Below are positions 47,346-60,400 of a DNA stretch of 64,000 bases, piece by piece. The stretch is from Rusavskia elegans (taxonomy: Eukaryota; Ascomycota; Lecanoromycetes; Teloschistales; Teloschistaceae). Location of the stretch: positions 58,673 through 122,672 of the forward strand of contig SAUG01000148.1 in NCBI GenBank assembly GCA_011316305.1, written 5' to 3'. The position numbers and the translations under genes were made by a program. Below the pieces are notes generated by a model. That model was given only the letters and a program-made list of their open reading frames with translations, did not search any database and had not been told where the DNA came from. The first letter of the stretch is position 1, and each line of letters begins with the position of its first letter.

Positions 47346-48080
47346 CCAGATATTATACTATATCTATTCAAAAATCATAGTTATAAATCAATAAATCCAT
47401 GAACTATATAGTTATCTGTATAGATTTAAAGGATAATAAAAAAGAGTTACTTTTTGGCTATTATAAAAATCGGCTCCTACTTATATATAATTATTTCTTA
47501 GTTATAGAAATATATACTACTGTCCTCGTCGGAATAGTATAGAATAGTTTGGGTTTTAAAAATTAAAAACTATACTATTAAGGTTTAGTCAATAGTAGTA
47601 TAGAGGAAAGTAGTATAGATTCTTAGATTAGAGAATAATAGAGTTAACCTAGAGAATCTAGGTATATATAAAAGTAGGCTTTAACGATATATAATTAAAG
47701 ATAACTTTCGAATAATTAATATAATTTTTAAATAATTAACCGATATTTATACTATCTTATGATATAAATATAAATAGAATTTATTTAAGCGCTTTCGATA
47801 GTAGAGTATATAGAATAAAACTCGTATAATTTATTTTATATATAGTCCTACTATTATATAGCTCTATCCGTCTTTATACTAACGCTTTTAACTTTCGGAT
47901 TTATTTCTTTACCCGTTTCTATATTTCCGCTAGTCTCTATATAAGTTTTTATACTAGCTAGTTTCTTATTAGCTTCTAGATTTCTTTCGATATTAGTTCT
48001 ATTAATCCCGTTCTTCCCTATTTCTATATTTTATAGATCTAAATTACCCGCGACTTACTATATATACGCTCGATTAGACT
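47346..48080. other. RIP-degraded AT-rich tract, nothing recognised
   Basis: AT-rich, RIP-type. Low-complexity A/T runs and no coherent reading frame on either strand that I would defend. Confidence 0.5.
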
Positions 48081-48550
48081 AGCTATAATAAAAGTATTTA
48101 TAATTATTATATATATAGACCGGATATCAGCCTACTAGTATATTTTAGAATAAACGGCGCTAGTTATTCCCGAATATTTCTATAAACTTTCTATTTCGTA
48201 TTTATTCGGCTTTATAATATTCCTTCGTATTAGAGGTTTAAAACCGCTATTCGTACTATATATAAAATGATATTTTTAATATATCTATTTTCTTTTAGAT
48301 ACTATCTAAACGCGCCTTTTTATTTATTACTTCTATTATTCTATAGGTAATAAAACGTCCCCTTTCTACTATTAATCGTTTTACTTTTTTATCTTTAAAG
48401 TATTAAAAGCCTATAAATAGTCCTTTAGAATCTCTATAGAATCCTGTATTATCCGGGTAAAAGTAATACGGACTTACCGGGCTATATTATTTCTATTTCC
48501 CGGGAATGTATAAACTTATAGCAGGAAAAATAATATCTATATTTAAAGTT
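48081..48550 (-). pseudogene. Coding-like minus-strand segment, unrecognised
   Basis: Minus-strand frame with TAG/TAA stops that reads as a soluble, basic protein: Y-Y-F-Y-P-D-N-T-G-F-Y-R-D-S-K-G-L-F-I-G, then K-R-L-I-V-E-R-G-R-F-I-T-Y, then R-L-D-S-I. A TGA lies near 48,131. The Gly, Pro and Asp content is far above that of surrounding frames. Family unknown; it is probably part of a transposon gene whose neighbours are too decayed to read. Confidence 0.35.
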
Positions 48551-51500
48551 TAATAGATATAGAATAATATATAGGATAATCTAACTATTATATACTCTAG
48601 AATAAAGAGTAAATTAAAGTATTGAGTATTCTTTTATATAATAGTAATACGCTTTATATAGATATATATAAAAATAAGAGAAAAGATATATTAGAAAATA
48701 TTATAGTAGTTATTAGAACTAATATATACCTTCGAACTATATAATTAAAGTCGCGTCGGAGACTATTTTTAGTACTTTTACCGCGAGCTTTTGAAATTCT
48801 AGGCTACTAGATTAGAGTTTTAAATCTTCTATAATCTCTCGAATTAGATATAGAAAGAGAAAATATAGTATTAGTAGATTCGTAGTCCTTTATAATTTTT
48901 TAATATCGCGAAATATAGCTGCTAAGATTAATAAAGATATAACTTTAATAAAATAACTTATAAAATAAGGTAAGATATAAATATATTTACTACTAGCCCT
49001 TAAATACCGAATATATAGACTATTTATAGTTAATTTACTATTCGGAAGACGTATCTAGACCTTTATATTTATACTTCCTTTCGGAACTTTAGTAGATATT
49101 TTATTAGCCTTTTAAATCTCTAATAATTGGCTTCTATAGTCTATACTATTATTTGTATCGATATTAAAATCTTATCTTTTTTACTTTAAAAAGCGCGGGC
49201 TATAGTAGTAGAATTTAAAAAGAAATAGTTTCTATCTATTATTATAGGATAGATTCTAAACTAGTTATATTAAAGAGCTTTTGCAAAAGATTTAGATAAA
49301 TAGAGTCTATATATTACCGATACTAGCGGTTATAAAATTAGATGCTAGATTTAATATTATTAGTTTATCAACTATTTCTGTTATAAAATTTATTATTTTT
49401 ACGAGCCTATAATTATAGATTATTTTTAATAATTAATAATTACTCGAGATAATCTATATTTTAAATACGTTTTATACTACTATAGGTATTAGAGCTAATG
49501 ATATAATATCTAAAATTAATAAAGTACTTTTATTATATAAAATAAAACGCGAAATATTAACTAGCTTTAAAATATTAAATAATCGAATCGTAGTAAATTT
49601 AGCCGCCTAGTTAGTTCTTAAAGTAAATATAAAAGGGAAGATAATTATTCTACTAATTCCTATATAATTACCTCGCGAAACCGTTAAAATAGCTATATCC
49701 AGTATAAATAAAGGTTAAATAGAGTAAAAAACGCAGACTATAAGGCTTATAACGATACTATAATTAATCAATAGAAACAGCCTGTCTATAAAAATACGTC
49801 CGAAAACTAAAAAAAAATATAGAAAAGCGATATAGATAATAGATAACGATAGAAAAGTAAATTATATTTTTATATTATAATATATCGAATAATTCAAACC
49901 GATATATAGATATATTATAGGTATCTATACTTCTATCTATACTACTAAATACGGAATATTTCTTAATATATAAAATTTGGTTTTTAATTTTATAGAAAAT
50001 AATCCGAATTAGATCGATATTAATAATAAAAAGGCGGGTAGTAGTAAATAGTACTATTATATTCTATAGTAGGACTAGTATTTTATAGATTCTATATTTA
50101 AAACCTTGGTTACTATAATTAATAGTAAGGAATTCATAATTCTAGAGGTCTCCGCCGAGTAACTATAGACTTTAAAAATAGAAAATAAAGCTATAAAGAG
50201 TTTATATTGATAGCTATAGATTTTTAAAACTATATTATCTACTTGGATCCAAGCTTTCTATTATTCTGAAATATTTTTATAATATACTAATATATACTGT
50301 TATAGTATCATTTATTATATCTTTAACGACTATACGAAAGATAATAATAATATTAGAATAATTTATCTATAGAGTTACCGTATATAGCTATATTAATATA
50401 CCGAGATAACAAGTTATTAATATCCGGTTAAAAAGGAAAGTTAGTTCTTAATAATCGTCCTATAAAATATTATATATACTAATTATTATTTAAATCTATT
50501 TATTCCTCGATATATTATTATTATTTAATAAAATATTCAATAAAATATTTAATGAAATATTTAATAATATAATTTTTAGCTATCTAAAAGAACTTAGTTT
50601 TCTATCGATATATAATAATGAAAAAATATCGAAAGTTAAAATAATAGTTAAATTAAGCTACTCGGCCCGGCGTACCAGTAGGATATTTATCTCGATTCTA
50701 ATTTCTTTTTCGACGAGTAAATACTAGATAACTATATTTAAGAGACAGATAAAACGGCGATTTAGTATTTATATCTCTACTAATATAGCCCGCCTTTCTA
50801 CTAGAAAAGAAAGATTTAGTATAACCGATATAGAATAAAATATAATAAGTAAAATTAGTCGGTATTATATAGAATTAATTCGGAGCTATATGATTTTTAT
50901 TATTAGAAATACTTCTAAAATATTCTTATAACTATAAAATCTAGCTATATCAATAAAGATAATAGTGAAATATTTAGGTCTAGCTATCTAGAAATTTATA
51001 TACTTTTAATAATATACGAAATCGACTAAAATTAAAGTTATTCTATATAATATCCCGTTTATTAAATATATATCGATAGATGTTATATTTTATTTATAAT
51101 ATATAATATCTTCTAATAGTCCTAATTAAGTATATATCCCTTTGTAGAAGTATTATCTTCTATATATAGAAAATATATCGTTTTATAATAGTTTTCGGTT
51201 CATTTAAATTCTATTAAAACGGAAATCGTATAGTAAAACTATACTTTCGAATTCGGTTGGTAAATAAGTTTTAGCCGCTATTTATAGTATTTTAAATACT
51301 ACTACTTAGATCTTTAGATTGCTTTTCTATTCTACTATTATATATTTTTTAATAAACCGTTGAAATAGTCTTTTTAGAATAACTAGTTCGATTATTTTTT
51401 ATAGGTTCCGGATTTCGCGGAAGAATATATCTAGATCAAAAGTAATTCAGTATTTAATATCTATAAAATATATAGAAACGTGAATATATTTAGATAATAC

Positions 51501-51968
51501 TAGATAGGATATTATTAGAACCTATTTTTATACTTTTAAAATCTATTTACAGGTTTCCCGACTTTAAATTAACGCGGAATTTTACTGCCGATATTACTTC
51601 GCTTTATTAGAAAAGGTTTTAAAGATCTAGTTTCTTTCGCGGTAAATTTATAATATCCGGAGGATATAGTATTAGATATTTCTTTAAAAACTGTATTTTT
51701 CTATAATCTATTAAATAAATATATTAAGTTATTTAATATTTAAATCCGTAAATATTTATTATAGTATTATTCTATCGGTTTCGATAGTAGTATTATAAAG
51801 AAAAAAGAAAATTCTTTTTTTCTTTTATTTAGATCGGAAGTATAGATTTTAGAGCCTATTATACTAGTAATTTCGTCGATTATAGCTAATAGCTAAAAGT
51901 TAATAATAGTATCGGTATCTATTTTCTATATTAATAAATCATGATAGAATATTTTTATGGCCTGTAGA
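48551..51968. other. RIP-degraded tract with a repeat segment shared with 20.3 kb
   Basis: Unassigned AT-rich sequence. The block at about 50,655-50,765 matches 20,335-20,445 in the same orientation (AGTAGGATATTTAT, then TTCTAAT, then CGA-AAATA-like spacing) with a similar translation, so it belongs to a dispersed repeat. The rest shows no family signature. Confidence 0.4.
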
Positions 51969-52120
51969 TTGGCCGTTTTGTCGGGTTTCGAATCCAAGGT
52001 CGTGTCCCGGGTTCGAGTATCTAACCGTATTAGGAAAGAGACTAACTTTAACTAGTAATTTAGCCGCGTTAGCCACGTTTATCGCGAAGTCGGATCGCCA
52101 CTTTGGTTCGAAGTGGCCAG
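51969..52120 (-). repeat. 152 bp low-RIP short interspersed repeat, copy 2
   Basis: Reverse complement of the repeat at 18,902-19,053, same length, bounded by TTGGCC and GGCCAG. It keeps TCGGGTTTCGAATCC, the B-box-like core with one change, and GTTAGCCACGTTTATCGCG. Differences from copy 1 include non-RIP changes and rearranged bases around 52,000, so the copies diverged by ordinary mutation. CpA/TpG are retained while flanks are RIP-type, consistent with the element being too short for RIP. Confidence 0.75.
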
Positions 52121-53289
52121 CCTGCTTATAAGCTAAAAAAAATAGCTAAAGAATTCTAGAATTAGTATTAGTAAAACTAATAGACTAACCGATATAATAT
52201 TAATTATAGCGCCTTTCTATTCCGAGGTTCTACTATATTTAAGATTTTATATTTAGCTATATAAAATAATTTATAGGACGATATAGATTATTTTAGATAA
52301 ATAATATTCTATTCTATATCTCTATATATAATAGCTTAATATTAAACTTAATATTAAAAAGAATGTACTCTAATAAATTATCCTTTATATCTAAACGTTT
52401 ATAAAATCGAAAAATAAGTTTTTATAACGCGGTAACTACGATTTTAAGATAGTAGATTCGTATTGAAAAATAAATAGCTTTTTATTTTAAATCCGCTATA
52501 ACTACTATTATAGACTATCGGTATAGATTCAATAACTAGATAGAAACTAGAATAAAAGTAGGAAGAAATTTAATACCGGTATAAAGAGATAGGAAAGTAG
52601 TAGTAAAAGATAAAAAATAGATAATAGTTAATAGAAAGAAATATTATTCTAAAAGCTAGTACTTCTAGTATTAAAGTTAAACTATAAGAAACTGGTCTTG
52701 TATTTTCATATCTTTTTATAACTCCGAACCTCTATATAATAATCTAATATAGCTTTAATTCCGATAAAACTAGAAAATAAAATAAATGAAAAAAATTAAA
52801 GAATATTAAAGAGATACTAGTAAAAAGCTAAAATTACTACTTTCTTTAGCGAAGCTATCGATCTAATAGATCTTAATCATTAGATACTAGTTTTTATTAC
52901 GGCAAAGTCCAAAGGCATAATAGTATTTTAAATAATAGAAAAGGTAAATAAAAATATTTTCATTTTTTAAACCTCTTTTTTATACTAGTAATTAGATATA
53001 TCACGACTATTATCTTTAAATTACTATCTATCTCTAATAGTAATAGAGAGGCTAAATCATTTTAATATTTAGCAGGACTAGATTTCTAGTAGTCGGCTAT
53101 TAATAATATTACTCGATCAGCCGATAGTTATAAAATTATCGGTAGAAACTATATATTTTATTTATATAAAGTTTCCCGCCGGAACGAGTTCCTAGTATAG
53201 TAGAATAGAACCGAATAGACTATTATAAACACTATATAACTAGAAAAATATCCTATAAGATTTAATATATACTTCGGTAGTTTTAAAAA
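52121..53289. other. RIP-degraded flank upstream of the hAT gene
   Basis: AT-rich. A small patch at about 52,903-52,920 keeps CpA (GGCAAAGTCCAAAGGCATAA). hAT genes usually begin with a BED zinc finger, but its Cys/His codons would be unrecognisable after RIP and I cannot place it. No terminal repeat was found. Confidence 0.4.
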
Positions 53290-55000
53290 ATTAATTTTTC
53301 AAATATACTTCTATAAAGTTACCCGGGTCTCGAATAGTAAACTAGGAGTTTACTATAAACGCTACGAGGATATTATCGGCTATTTATCCACTTGATATAG
53401 ATGAATAATAATAGATAACTATATCGGAATAAAAAAATATTAAAATAAATCTTTATTAAAAGATCTAGTATTAATTAATATTGTATTTAAACAGGTATAT
53501 ATATATAATATTACGCGAGATATTATATCAAGTACTTTTATAGTCTATTTATAAAAAGCTATTAGTGAAGATATATTCGCGGAGAGTTATAATAGATTAA
53601 AACTTTAATATTATCGAATATATCGATATTCTTTATATTTTATACTATTTAGATTCTAAAGTAACTTTCGTTTTTTAATAGTTCGTATGTAATAAAATTA
53701 TAAATAACGTTATAGATATCGAGTAAAAATTATTAGAACTTCTTCCTAATAATACCGAAGTTTTGATTACTCTAGATAGTTACTCGGTAAATAATCGCTA
53801 GTTCTATAGATTAGGAATCGAGTTCTTCGTTAATATAAATTAGATTTAATATAAGGTCTTTATCGGATTTAAATATATATTAGAAAGGTATATAAATATT
53901 ATATCATCTAAAGTTCTTTTAAAAACCTTTAAAAAGTATTTATTAGTTAGTTACTATTATAACTGATAATACCAGTAATAATAAAACTATATCCGCTAAT
54001 ACGGTTAAATACCTCGAGTAATTTACCGAGTATATTAATTATATTAATTGTAACAAATTTGAAGATATAGACACGAAAGATATATTTAATAATAACTACT
54101 TTACTATATAATCCGCTCGGATTAATAACGCTTCCGGTACTAATAGTACTAAAAATCCGATTATCTATATCCCGTATCTTATATATATACTTTAACCAGT
54201 ACTATAGATACTATATAACTATAATAAAATTAAACCTATTAATGAATAAATCTAGAAAAAATAGGATAAAGATTATAACCCGGTAATTATTACTAGCGCA
54301 ATAAATATTATTTTTAAAGAGGTTCTATTATAACGCGGCGATTATATAATATAACTAAAACTATAGTAAAAGAATCGATAGTTTATTAATTTAATTAGTT
54401 TATTCCGGGCTTTCTAAATTTTAATCTATATTCTCTAGAAATTCCGCTAATATAACCCCTCATTTAATATTAATTTTATTTAACCTTTCTTCGAAATAAT
54501 AGTTCTAAATCTGCCGCTTTAAAAAAACCCCGTAATAATAACTAGTTTAATTCTAAACCTGCTATCTTAAAACTCCATAATAACTACCGATATAACTCTT
54601 TTTATTTAAAATTATTAGTATTATTAAAACAGCCCGAATCGAATTCCTTAAAATTTTTTCGGCTATAGTAGTTATATAGATACGGATTTATAATCGTATA
54701 TGAAATCTTTATAGTATTAGCTTTCTTTTATAATACGATATTTAGATATTAGTTCTAATATAGACTATCTTGTTATAAACTATTATAAATACGGCTGTTT
54801 ACTATATTTATTATTTCTTTTACCCGATTTTAATAGATTAAAGCTGATTGTATTAGTAGCTATTTATCTAAATTTAAATCTAAAAACTTATAACTTCCAC
54901 CGCTATAGCTCTTTTAAATAACTATACCGGGTTCTAAAACTAGTAGCAGAAACGGTTTATTTTAAATATAATACTTATACCACTTAACTTCGTATTCGGC
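53290..55000 (+). pseudogene. hAT-family transposase, RIP-disrupted and frameshifted
   Basis: Cut-and-paste transposase of the hAT superfamily (RNase H-fold DDE). Seen in order: L-L-E-L-L-P-N-N-T-E-V-L-I-T-L-D-S at about 53,730-53,780, the first conserved Asp block (LDxWTSxN in the family; here L-D-S-Y-S-V-N-N); then I-Q-Y-K-V-F-I-G-F-K-Y-I (W-x-x-x-x-x-L-x-G-F in the family); then T-D-N-T-S-N-N at 53,962-53,982, the second Asp block (TDNASNN); then I-Y-I-P-Y-L-I-Y-I-L-Q-P-V-L at 54,165-54,206, corresponding to HIPCLAHILQLVL with His and Cys turned to Tyr. The blocks before and after about 53,950 are in different frames, so an indel is present as well as RIP stops. The region after 54,300 continues in frame to about 54,750 without a clear dimerisation domain. 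Ends and terminal repeats not found. Confidence 0.75.
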
Positions 55001-55179
55001 GCCCTTATCTATCTATATCTAACTATTATAGAATCGACTTTTAAAACTGGAATCTATTATAACTTTATATACGCGACTATGAAAATTCTCTAATATAGGT
55101 TAGTATAAATTTATAGCCGATATAGAAAATAAACTTATATTTAAAAGAAATATTAGCCTACTTTTCTCCAATAAATATA

Positions 55180-55880
55180 ATTTATTTAAGAACCTTTTAT
55201 TATTCCGTCTATAATAATATAATTCCGGAGTATTCTACTAGAATTCTTAAAGAGCGTATATAGATTGACCGCTATATTTCCGAAATTATATATAAAAAGG
55301 GCTTCCGAATTTTCTACTTTCTTTACTTTCTATATAAATTCTTTATTAGTTATTTTCGTTAAACGGGGCTACTATTTCGGCCCGTTGAAATCTAGTTATT
55401 AAATTAGATCTAATTACTATTCCGAATATTCAAATATACTATAAAAATATCGATATTTTTTATCGATGAACTAAATTAGAATATATTCGACTTTTAGTTT
55501 CGGACGGTTTCGGGGAAGCTTATATTCGATTTCGGTTCTATTATTAAAATCCGATCCTTTTTCTATTTTAGAGCGATAGTATTTTTTTCGCGTTAAATCC
55601 GTTTCTAATTCTACTTTTTCGAGATCTATTACTACGAAGCTATTATAGTAAGTTATATTTATTTTTAAAAATAGATTATAGAACGTCGATTTAAGAATAA
55701 TAGTTTTTTATAAAATCGGGGTATAGCTCGCTTTAGGTATAAAAACCGACTTCGAAAAAGTAATTCTAAATAATTTAACGGTATCTATTATAGACCCTTT
55801 AAAATACTTATAAAGTAGATTTATAACTTAATAATTATCGATAATTAGAATCTTTATATCTTCTAATATAGATACAAGTA
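55180..55880 (-). pseudogene. Coding-like minus-strand frame, unrecognised
   Basis: A minus-strand frame of about 230 codons with TAA/TAG only. Strong protein character: V-I-D-L-E-K-V-E-L-E-T-D-L, K-I-E-K-G-S-D-F-N-N-R-T-E-I-E-Y-K-L-P, D-F-N-G-P-K and Y-N-F-G-N-I-A-V-N-L-Y. It is charged and soluble. It lies downstream of (below) Copia copy 3 pol on the same strand but does not match Copia copy 2's flank, so it is not simply the pol C-terminus. Function unknown. Confidence 0.4.
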
Positions 55881-56764
55881 CTAATTTAAATACTATTTTC
55901 TTTTAAATAATCGAATTAATTAAAAATTCGACTTTTAAAACTACTATATTTACTTCTTCTAATTTCTTTATTAGTTTTCTTTCTGGATTCGGTAAATTCT
56001 TTTCTATAATTTAAAGAAAAATCGGGATTATCCGCCCGAAAAAGAGGCGATCTATAAATATAAATCTATCCTAATCGATATTAGCTCGGGTACTCTATAT
56101 TAATAGTCCTTCTATATTATCTAGATCGATTCTGTCTAAAACTATTAATACGGCGCGGGACTCTATAGTAGAAATAAATTCGGAAAATTTATCGGATTCC
56201 GTCGATATAAAAATATATTTTTCTATTTTAAATTTCTTTGAAATATCCGTTTATTTTAGAATATTATTATATCGGATAGATTTAGATCTAGATTTAGACT
56301 ATATATTAACTAATACTATTACGATTTCTAATTCTATATTTAAATAATAGATATAAATTCTATATAAATAATTTAATAGATTTATAGCTTTTTTATACTA
56401 TTTCTATATTAATATTTCCCGAATCTATTAAAAAAAATTCCGATTTAAAATCCGAAAATAAAAATTAATAAGAATTTTAGACTAAAATTTTTTAGAAGGA
56501 CGTTCGTACCGTATCTTCTACCGTTACTAAGACCCTAGAGGTTAGGAAAACACGCGCTAGATCTAAAAGAGTAAAAAAATAAAAAAGATAGATAAAATCT
56601 TTTTAATACTAAAAATAGTTTTAAAATTATTTTTTTAACGATTTTTAAAGCAAAGCTTTAACGAGTCCGGAAGCTATATAGGGTCGATAATAGACTATAA
56701 AGCGAGGTACGAGTAAATAGGATATATCGATCCGATATAGCGACGGGCTCGCAGAGGATATAAT
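55881..56764. other. RIP-degraded tract between unknown frame and Copia copy 3
   Basis: AT-rich sequence where a 3' LTR for Copia copy 3 would be expected, but none is present. The last ~200 bases (56,560-56,764) have short runs in common with the Copia copy 2 flank, too few to call homology. A somewhat GC-richer patch at 56,690-56,760 (GCGACGGGCTCGCAGAGG) stands out. Confidence 0.4.
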
Positions 56765-59700
56765 ACAATATAAATACTATTTAGATAGATATATAGAGCC
56801 CAGAGTTATTTAAAAGTCTGACTACTTCCTATAGTATATATTATACTCTACGAAGATAATCTTTATAGATATATAGTAATCGATATTATCCCGGAATTAA
56901 TTATATTCCGGGGGAAATTATTATTAGAATAATTAATATTTAGATAGATTATTACTATTATTATTTAAAGTTTAGAGCGTTATCGGATTTTTAAATCTAA
57001 ATACTATATAGAAAGCCTCGAGTTTACTTTTATCTAGGGTTTTAGTAAATCTATTAGTAATTATTTATTCTATTAGAATATATTAGAAGTCGATGGTTTT
57101 ATTAGCGACTTTTTCCTATAGGAATTTAATATAGATATTAATATATTTAGTACGATTATAGAATTAAAGGTTTTTAGTAAATATAAAGTGCGTCCTAGTT
57201 ATCGCTATTAAAAGTTATTATATCTAAAATAGTATTTAGAGTCCGTTTATATTAATAACTAATTTAGAATATAATTTAACTAAAAAGTCTTTTTAATAGC
57301 TCTAGTCTCTCTATCTAATTCTACTTCGGTAATTAATATAGCTATAGTAGTTTATCGTTTAGATAACTAGTTAATAGCGCCGGTTCTAATATCTAAAATA
57401 TATTTAAAAATAGAACGATAGGTTTTATAGTTATCTATCAAATTAGTAATAATATATTCCTGAAACTTTTATAGATTATTTCTATAGATAACGGTAAAGT
57501 ACGCTATTTTATATAGATATTTAAAATTTTTAGTAACGCTATTCTAGTAGTAGCTTATAGAATTAGACGAGTATCGATTAATAATAGAAATAAAAAAATA
57601 ATATCGGGGCAGATTCTAAATATAATATAATTTAAAGAGCTAATAGTATCCTAATATTTATATTTTATCGGTAGCAAATAATTCTAGTCGATAGAAATAG
57701 TTTCTAAATAAAGACCGGAATCTATAGAAGTTGAAATCTAATTTTAATAGATAGTAAAGCTATAATCTTTTAAAATCTATTTAATATAGATAGTTTCGTT
57801 TAACTAAATAGTACGGAATTATCGGTTTCTAATAATTTTTATACCGAAATAGAAATTAATAGAATCTAAATCTAATATTTGAAAATATTCGTTTAGAAAT
57901 ATTTTAATATTATTAAAGTTCCAATAACTAGTATTATATAATAGAATATTATTAATATAAACGCCGATAATAATTATACCGTTATAAAAAATATTATAAT
58001 CGAATTTTAGAAATTTAAAGCTAATAGTAGTAAAAAATTTAGCGAGGTAGTAGTACTAGATCTAAAGCGACTATTTAAGACTATAAAGGACCTTCCGGAA
58101 TTTATATATATTAGAGTTACTAAAACTAGTAGAATATTATATATAAATCATTTTATCTATATAGCTATAAAAGAAGGCAGTTTTAATATCTATTTAATCG
58201 AGCTCTAGATTATAGACGGTAACTATAGCGAAAATAGCTTTATATAATATTAGTTTAATAATAGAAGCGAAGATTTTATAAAAATTAATATCGGCTTCCT
58301 TTTAAAACTATAAATAGTCTAGCGAGTTTTAAAGCGGGTAATTTTACTATCGGTATCCCTTATAATCTTATATATCTATTTACCGTCTTGAGAATATTTA
58401 ATAATAAATATTAATATTTTTGTATATAGTATATAAATATTATTTAATTCTAATAATACTAGTTCTTTTTTTATAGCCTTCTACTTTTTATTAGTATAAA
58501 GTAATTCTATAATCTCTTTATATAACTAGAGTTCGGAAGAATCTAATACTATATATTTTATTATATTACTAATAAATATATAGACGACTATAGTTAGATC
58601 TAGCGAGGAATAATTATAATTATTTAGTATTCGGGGTTCGAAATATTTATATAGAACTTTAATAAAAGATTAAATAGTATAATCGGATTATAGGCGAGAT
58701 ATATTAGTTTAAAGACGGGGTAATAATATATCGGAATTGAAATCCGAATTCGAATTATTAATTTCGGTAATATAAAGACTATTAGGTATATTAGCCGATA
58801 ATAGAACTTAACTATAGGTAAAAGGAATTCTATAAAATACTAGAATTTAGTAAAAAGGAGCTATTAGTTTAGATATTTGTAGAAGATTACTATATTATAA
58901 CTATAATCTTTTAGAATTTAACCCCCTATTCGTATACTACTATTTCCGCGGGGGCTAATATTTATTTTTAGATTATTCTAACTTCTATAAATCTAATAAA
59001 TCTAGATTTTAATTTATTTTTTTTAAATACTATAGAAGAGGTACGGATAATCTTATTCTAAAGGTTTAGTAGTTTATAAATAGTATTATTTAAATATCCG
59101 ACTAAAGTATTTTTATAGCTCCAATTATAGAATTTCCGAGTTTATTACTATATATTAAATACGCTACGGAATCTAGAACGCGGAATCGGTTTAAATCTAA
59201 AAGTTTACTATATTCCTTTTTATATAGAATTATATCTAATTTACTACTAAATAACCGGAACTATAAAAAAGTAGTAGTTTTAATAAATAGCGGCTAATAC
59301 TTTTTATTAAAGCCGCTGTAAACTAATATAGAATAGGCTTTATATATTAGTATCTATCTAAAATATTCAGAAATACTATTTTATTATAGATTATTAGATA
59401 TAGTAGTCTTCTACTTAATACTTTTATTAATAAAGCTTTTAGATATAATATAGTTTCTAAATTCGTTATTACTGCGAAAATATTTAATAATAAAAACGCC
59501 TTTTTATTTATAGGTATAGAAGTAGTTTAAATATTTAAAGATTTCGGAAATATCTTTAATTTTAGTAATATAGATACCGTACTTCTAGATATTATTATAT
59601 AAAATAAATATATATATATATTAGCTTCTATTATATACTACCAGAACTTTATCTTTTTAAATTAAATCTATACGGTTAGCGTAAATAAGGTTCTATAGGA

Positions 59701-60400
59701 CCGCTACTAGAGCAGATATAGCTTTTATAAAGCTAATTATATTATTTACCTAGAATAAAAATCTTATAGAAATCCGATTTAAATTTAAAGACTATAGATC
59801 GATCGATTTCTATAGATATATTCGCTAATTTATATAAGTTCTAGTTATTTAAATATCTAAGCCGGGTATACTAGATTCTTTCTATTTCTACCGATATTTT
59901 AGTAAGGGCCTTTAAAGCTATATCGGATATTAATAATAAAAATAAAGATAGAAAAAAAAAGAAATAGAAAAAGAAAAAGATTTTACGGGGCTATATTATA
60001 TAGTATTAATATTTAATAAAAATAGACCTTTATACGTATAGGTAGTTTACGTTAAATTCGGAGTACTAAAGCTAAAGCTAAAGCTAGAGTTTTTAACTAT
60101 TATTTTAGCGCCTATTTTCTAATATTAATCGGAAGTATATATTTATTAATAAGGTAATTAAATATAATAATACCTTTAGTAATCGGTTAGAAGCTAATAG
60201 TACTACTAATACCGGTTATAGACTCGCTTTAGATAGGTTTTATACGAGATTCGATAAAAAAGTACCGCTAGAAAGTAGTATAATAGATATAGATACAGTC
60301 GAATATCTAGCTATTAGTAAAAATCAGTTTATTTAATAGAGCTAATAAAGCTATAGGAGCAAGAGTTATAAAACTAAAATTAGTAGAAACTAATACTATT
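56765..60400 (-). pseudogene. Ty1/Copia pol (copy 3): protease-integrase-RT-RNase H, RIP-disrupted
   Basis: Collinear with Copia copy 2 pol from 39,227 upward (shared landmarks include the duplicated TTCCGGGGG block at 56,906 and the TAGAGCGTT region at 56,963). The RT catalytic block at about 57,940-57,966 reads G-V-Y-I-N-N-I-L-L-Y-N, that is YVDDILLY with both Asp changed to Asn by RIP. Stops are TAA/TAG; some indels relative to copy 2 also occur. Protease and integrase are placed by order only. The copy lacks a neighbouring 3' LTR. RIP is at least as heavy as in copy 2. Confidence 0.8.
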
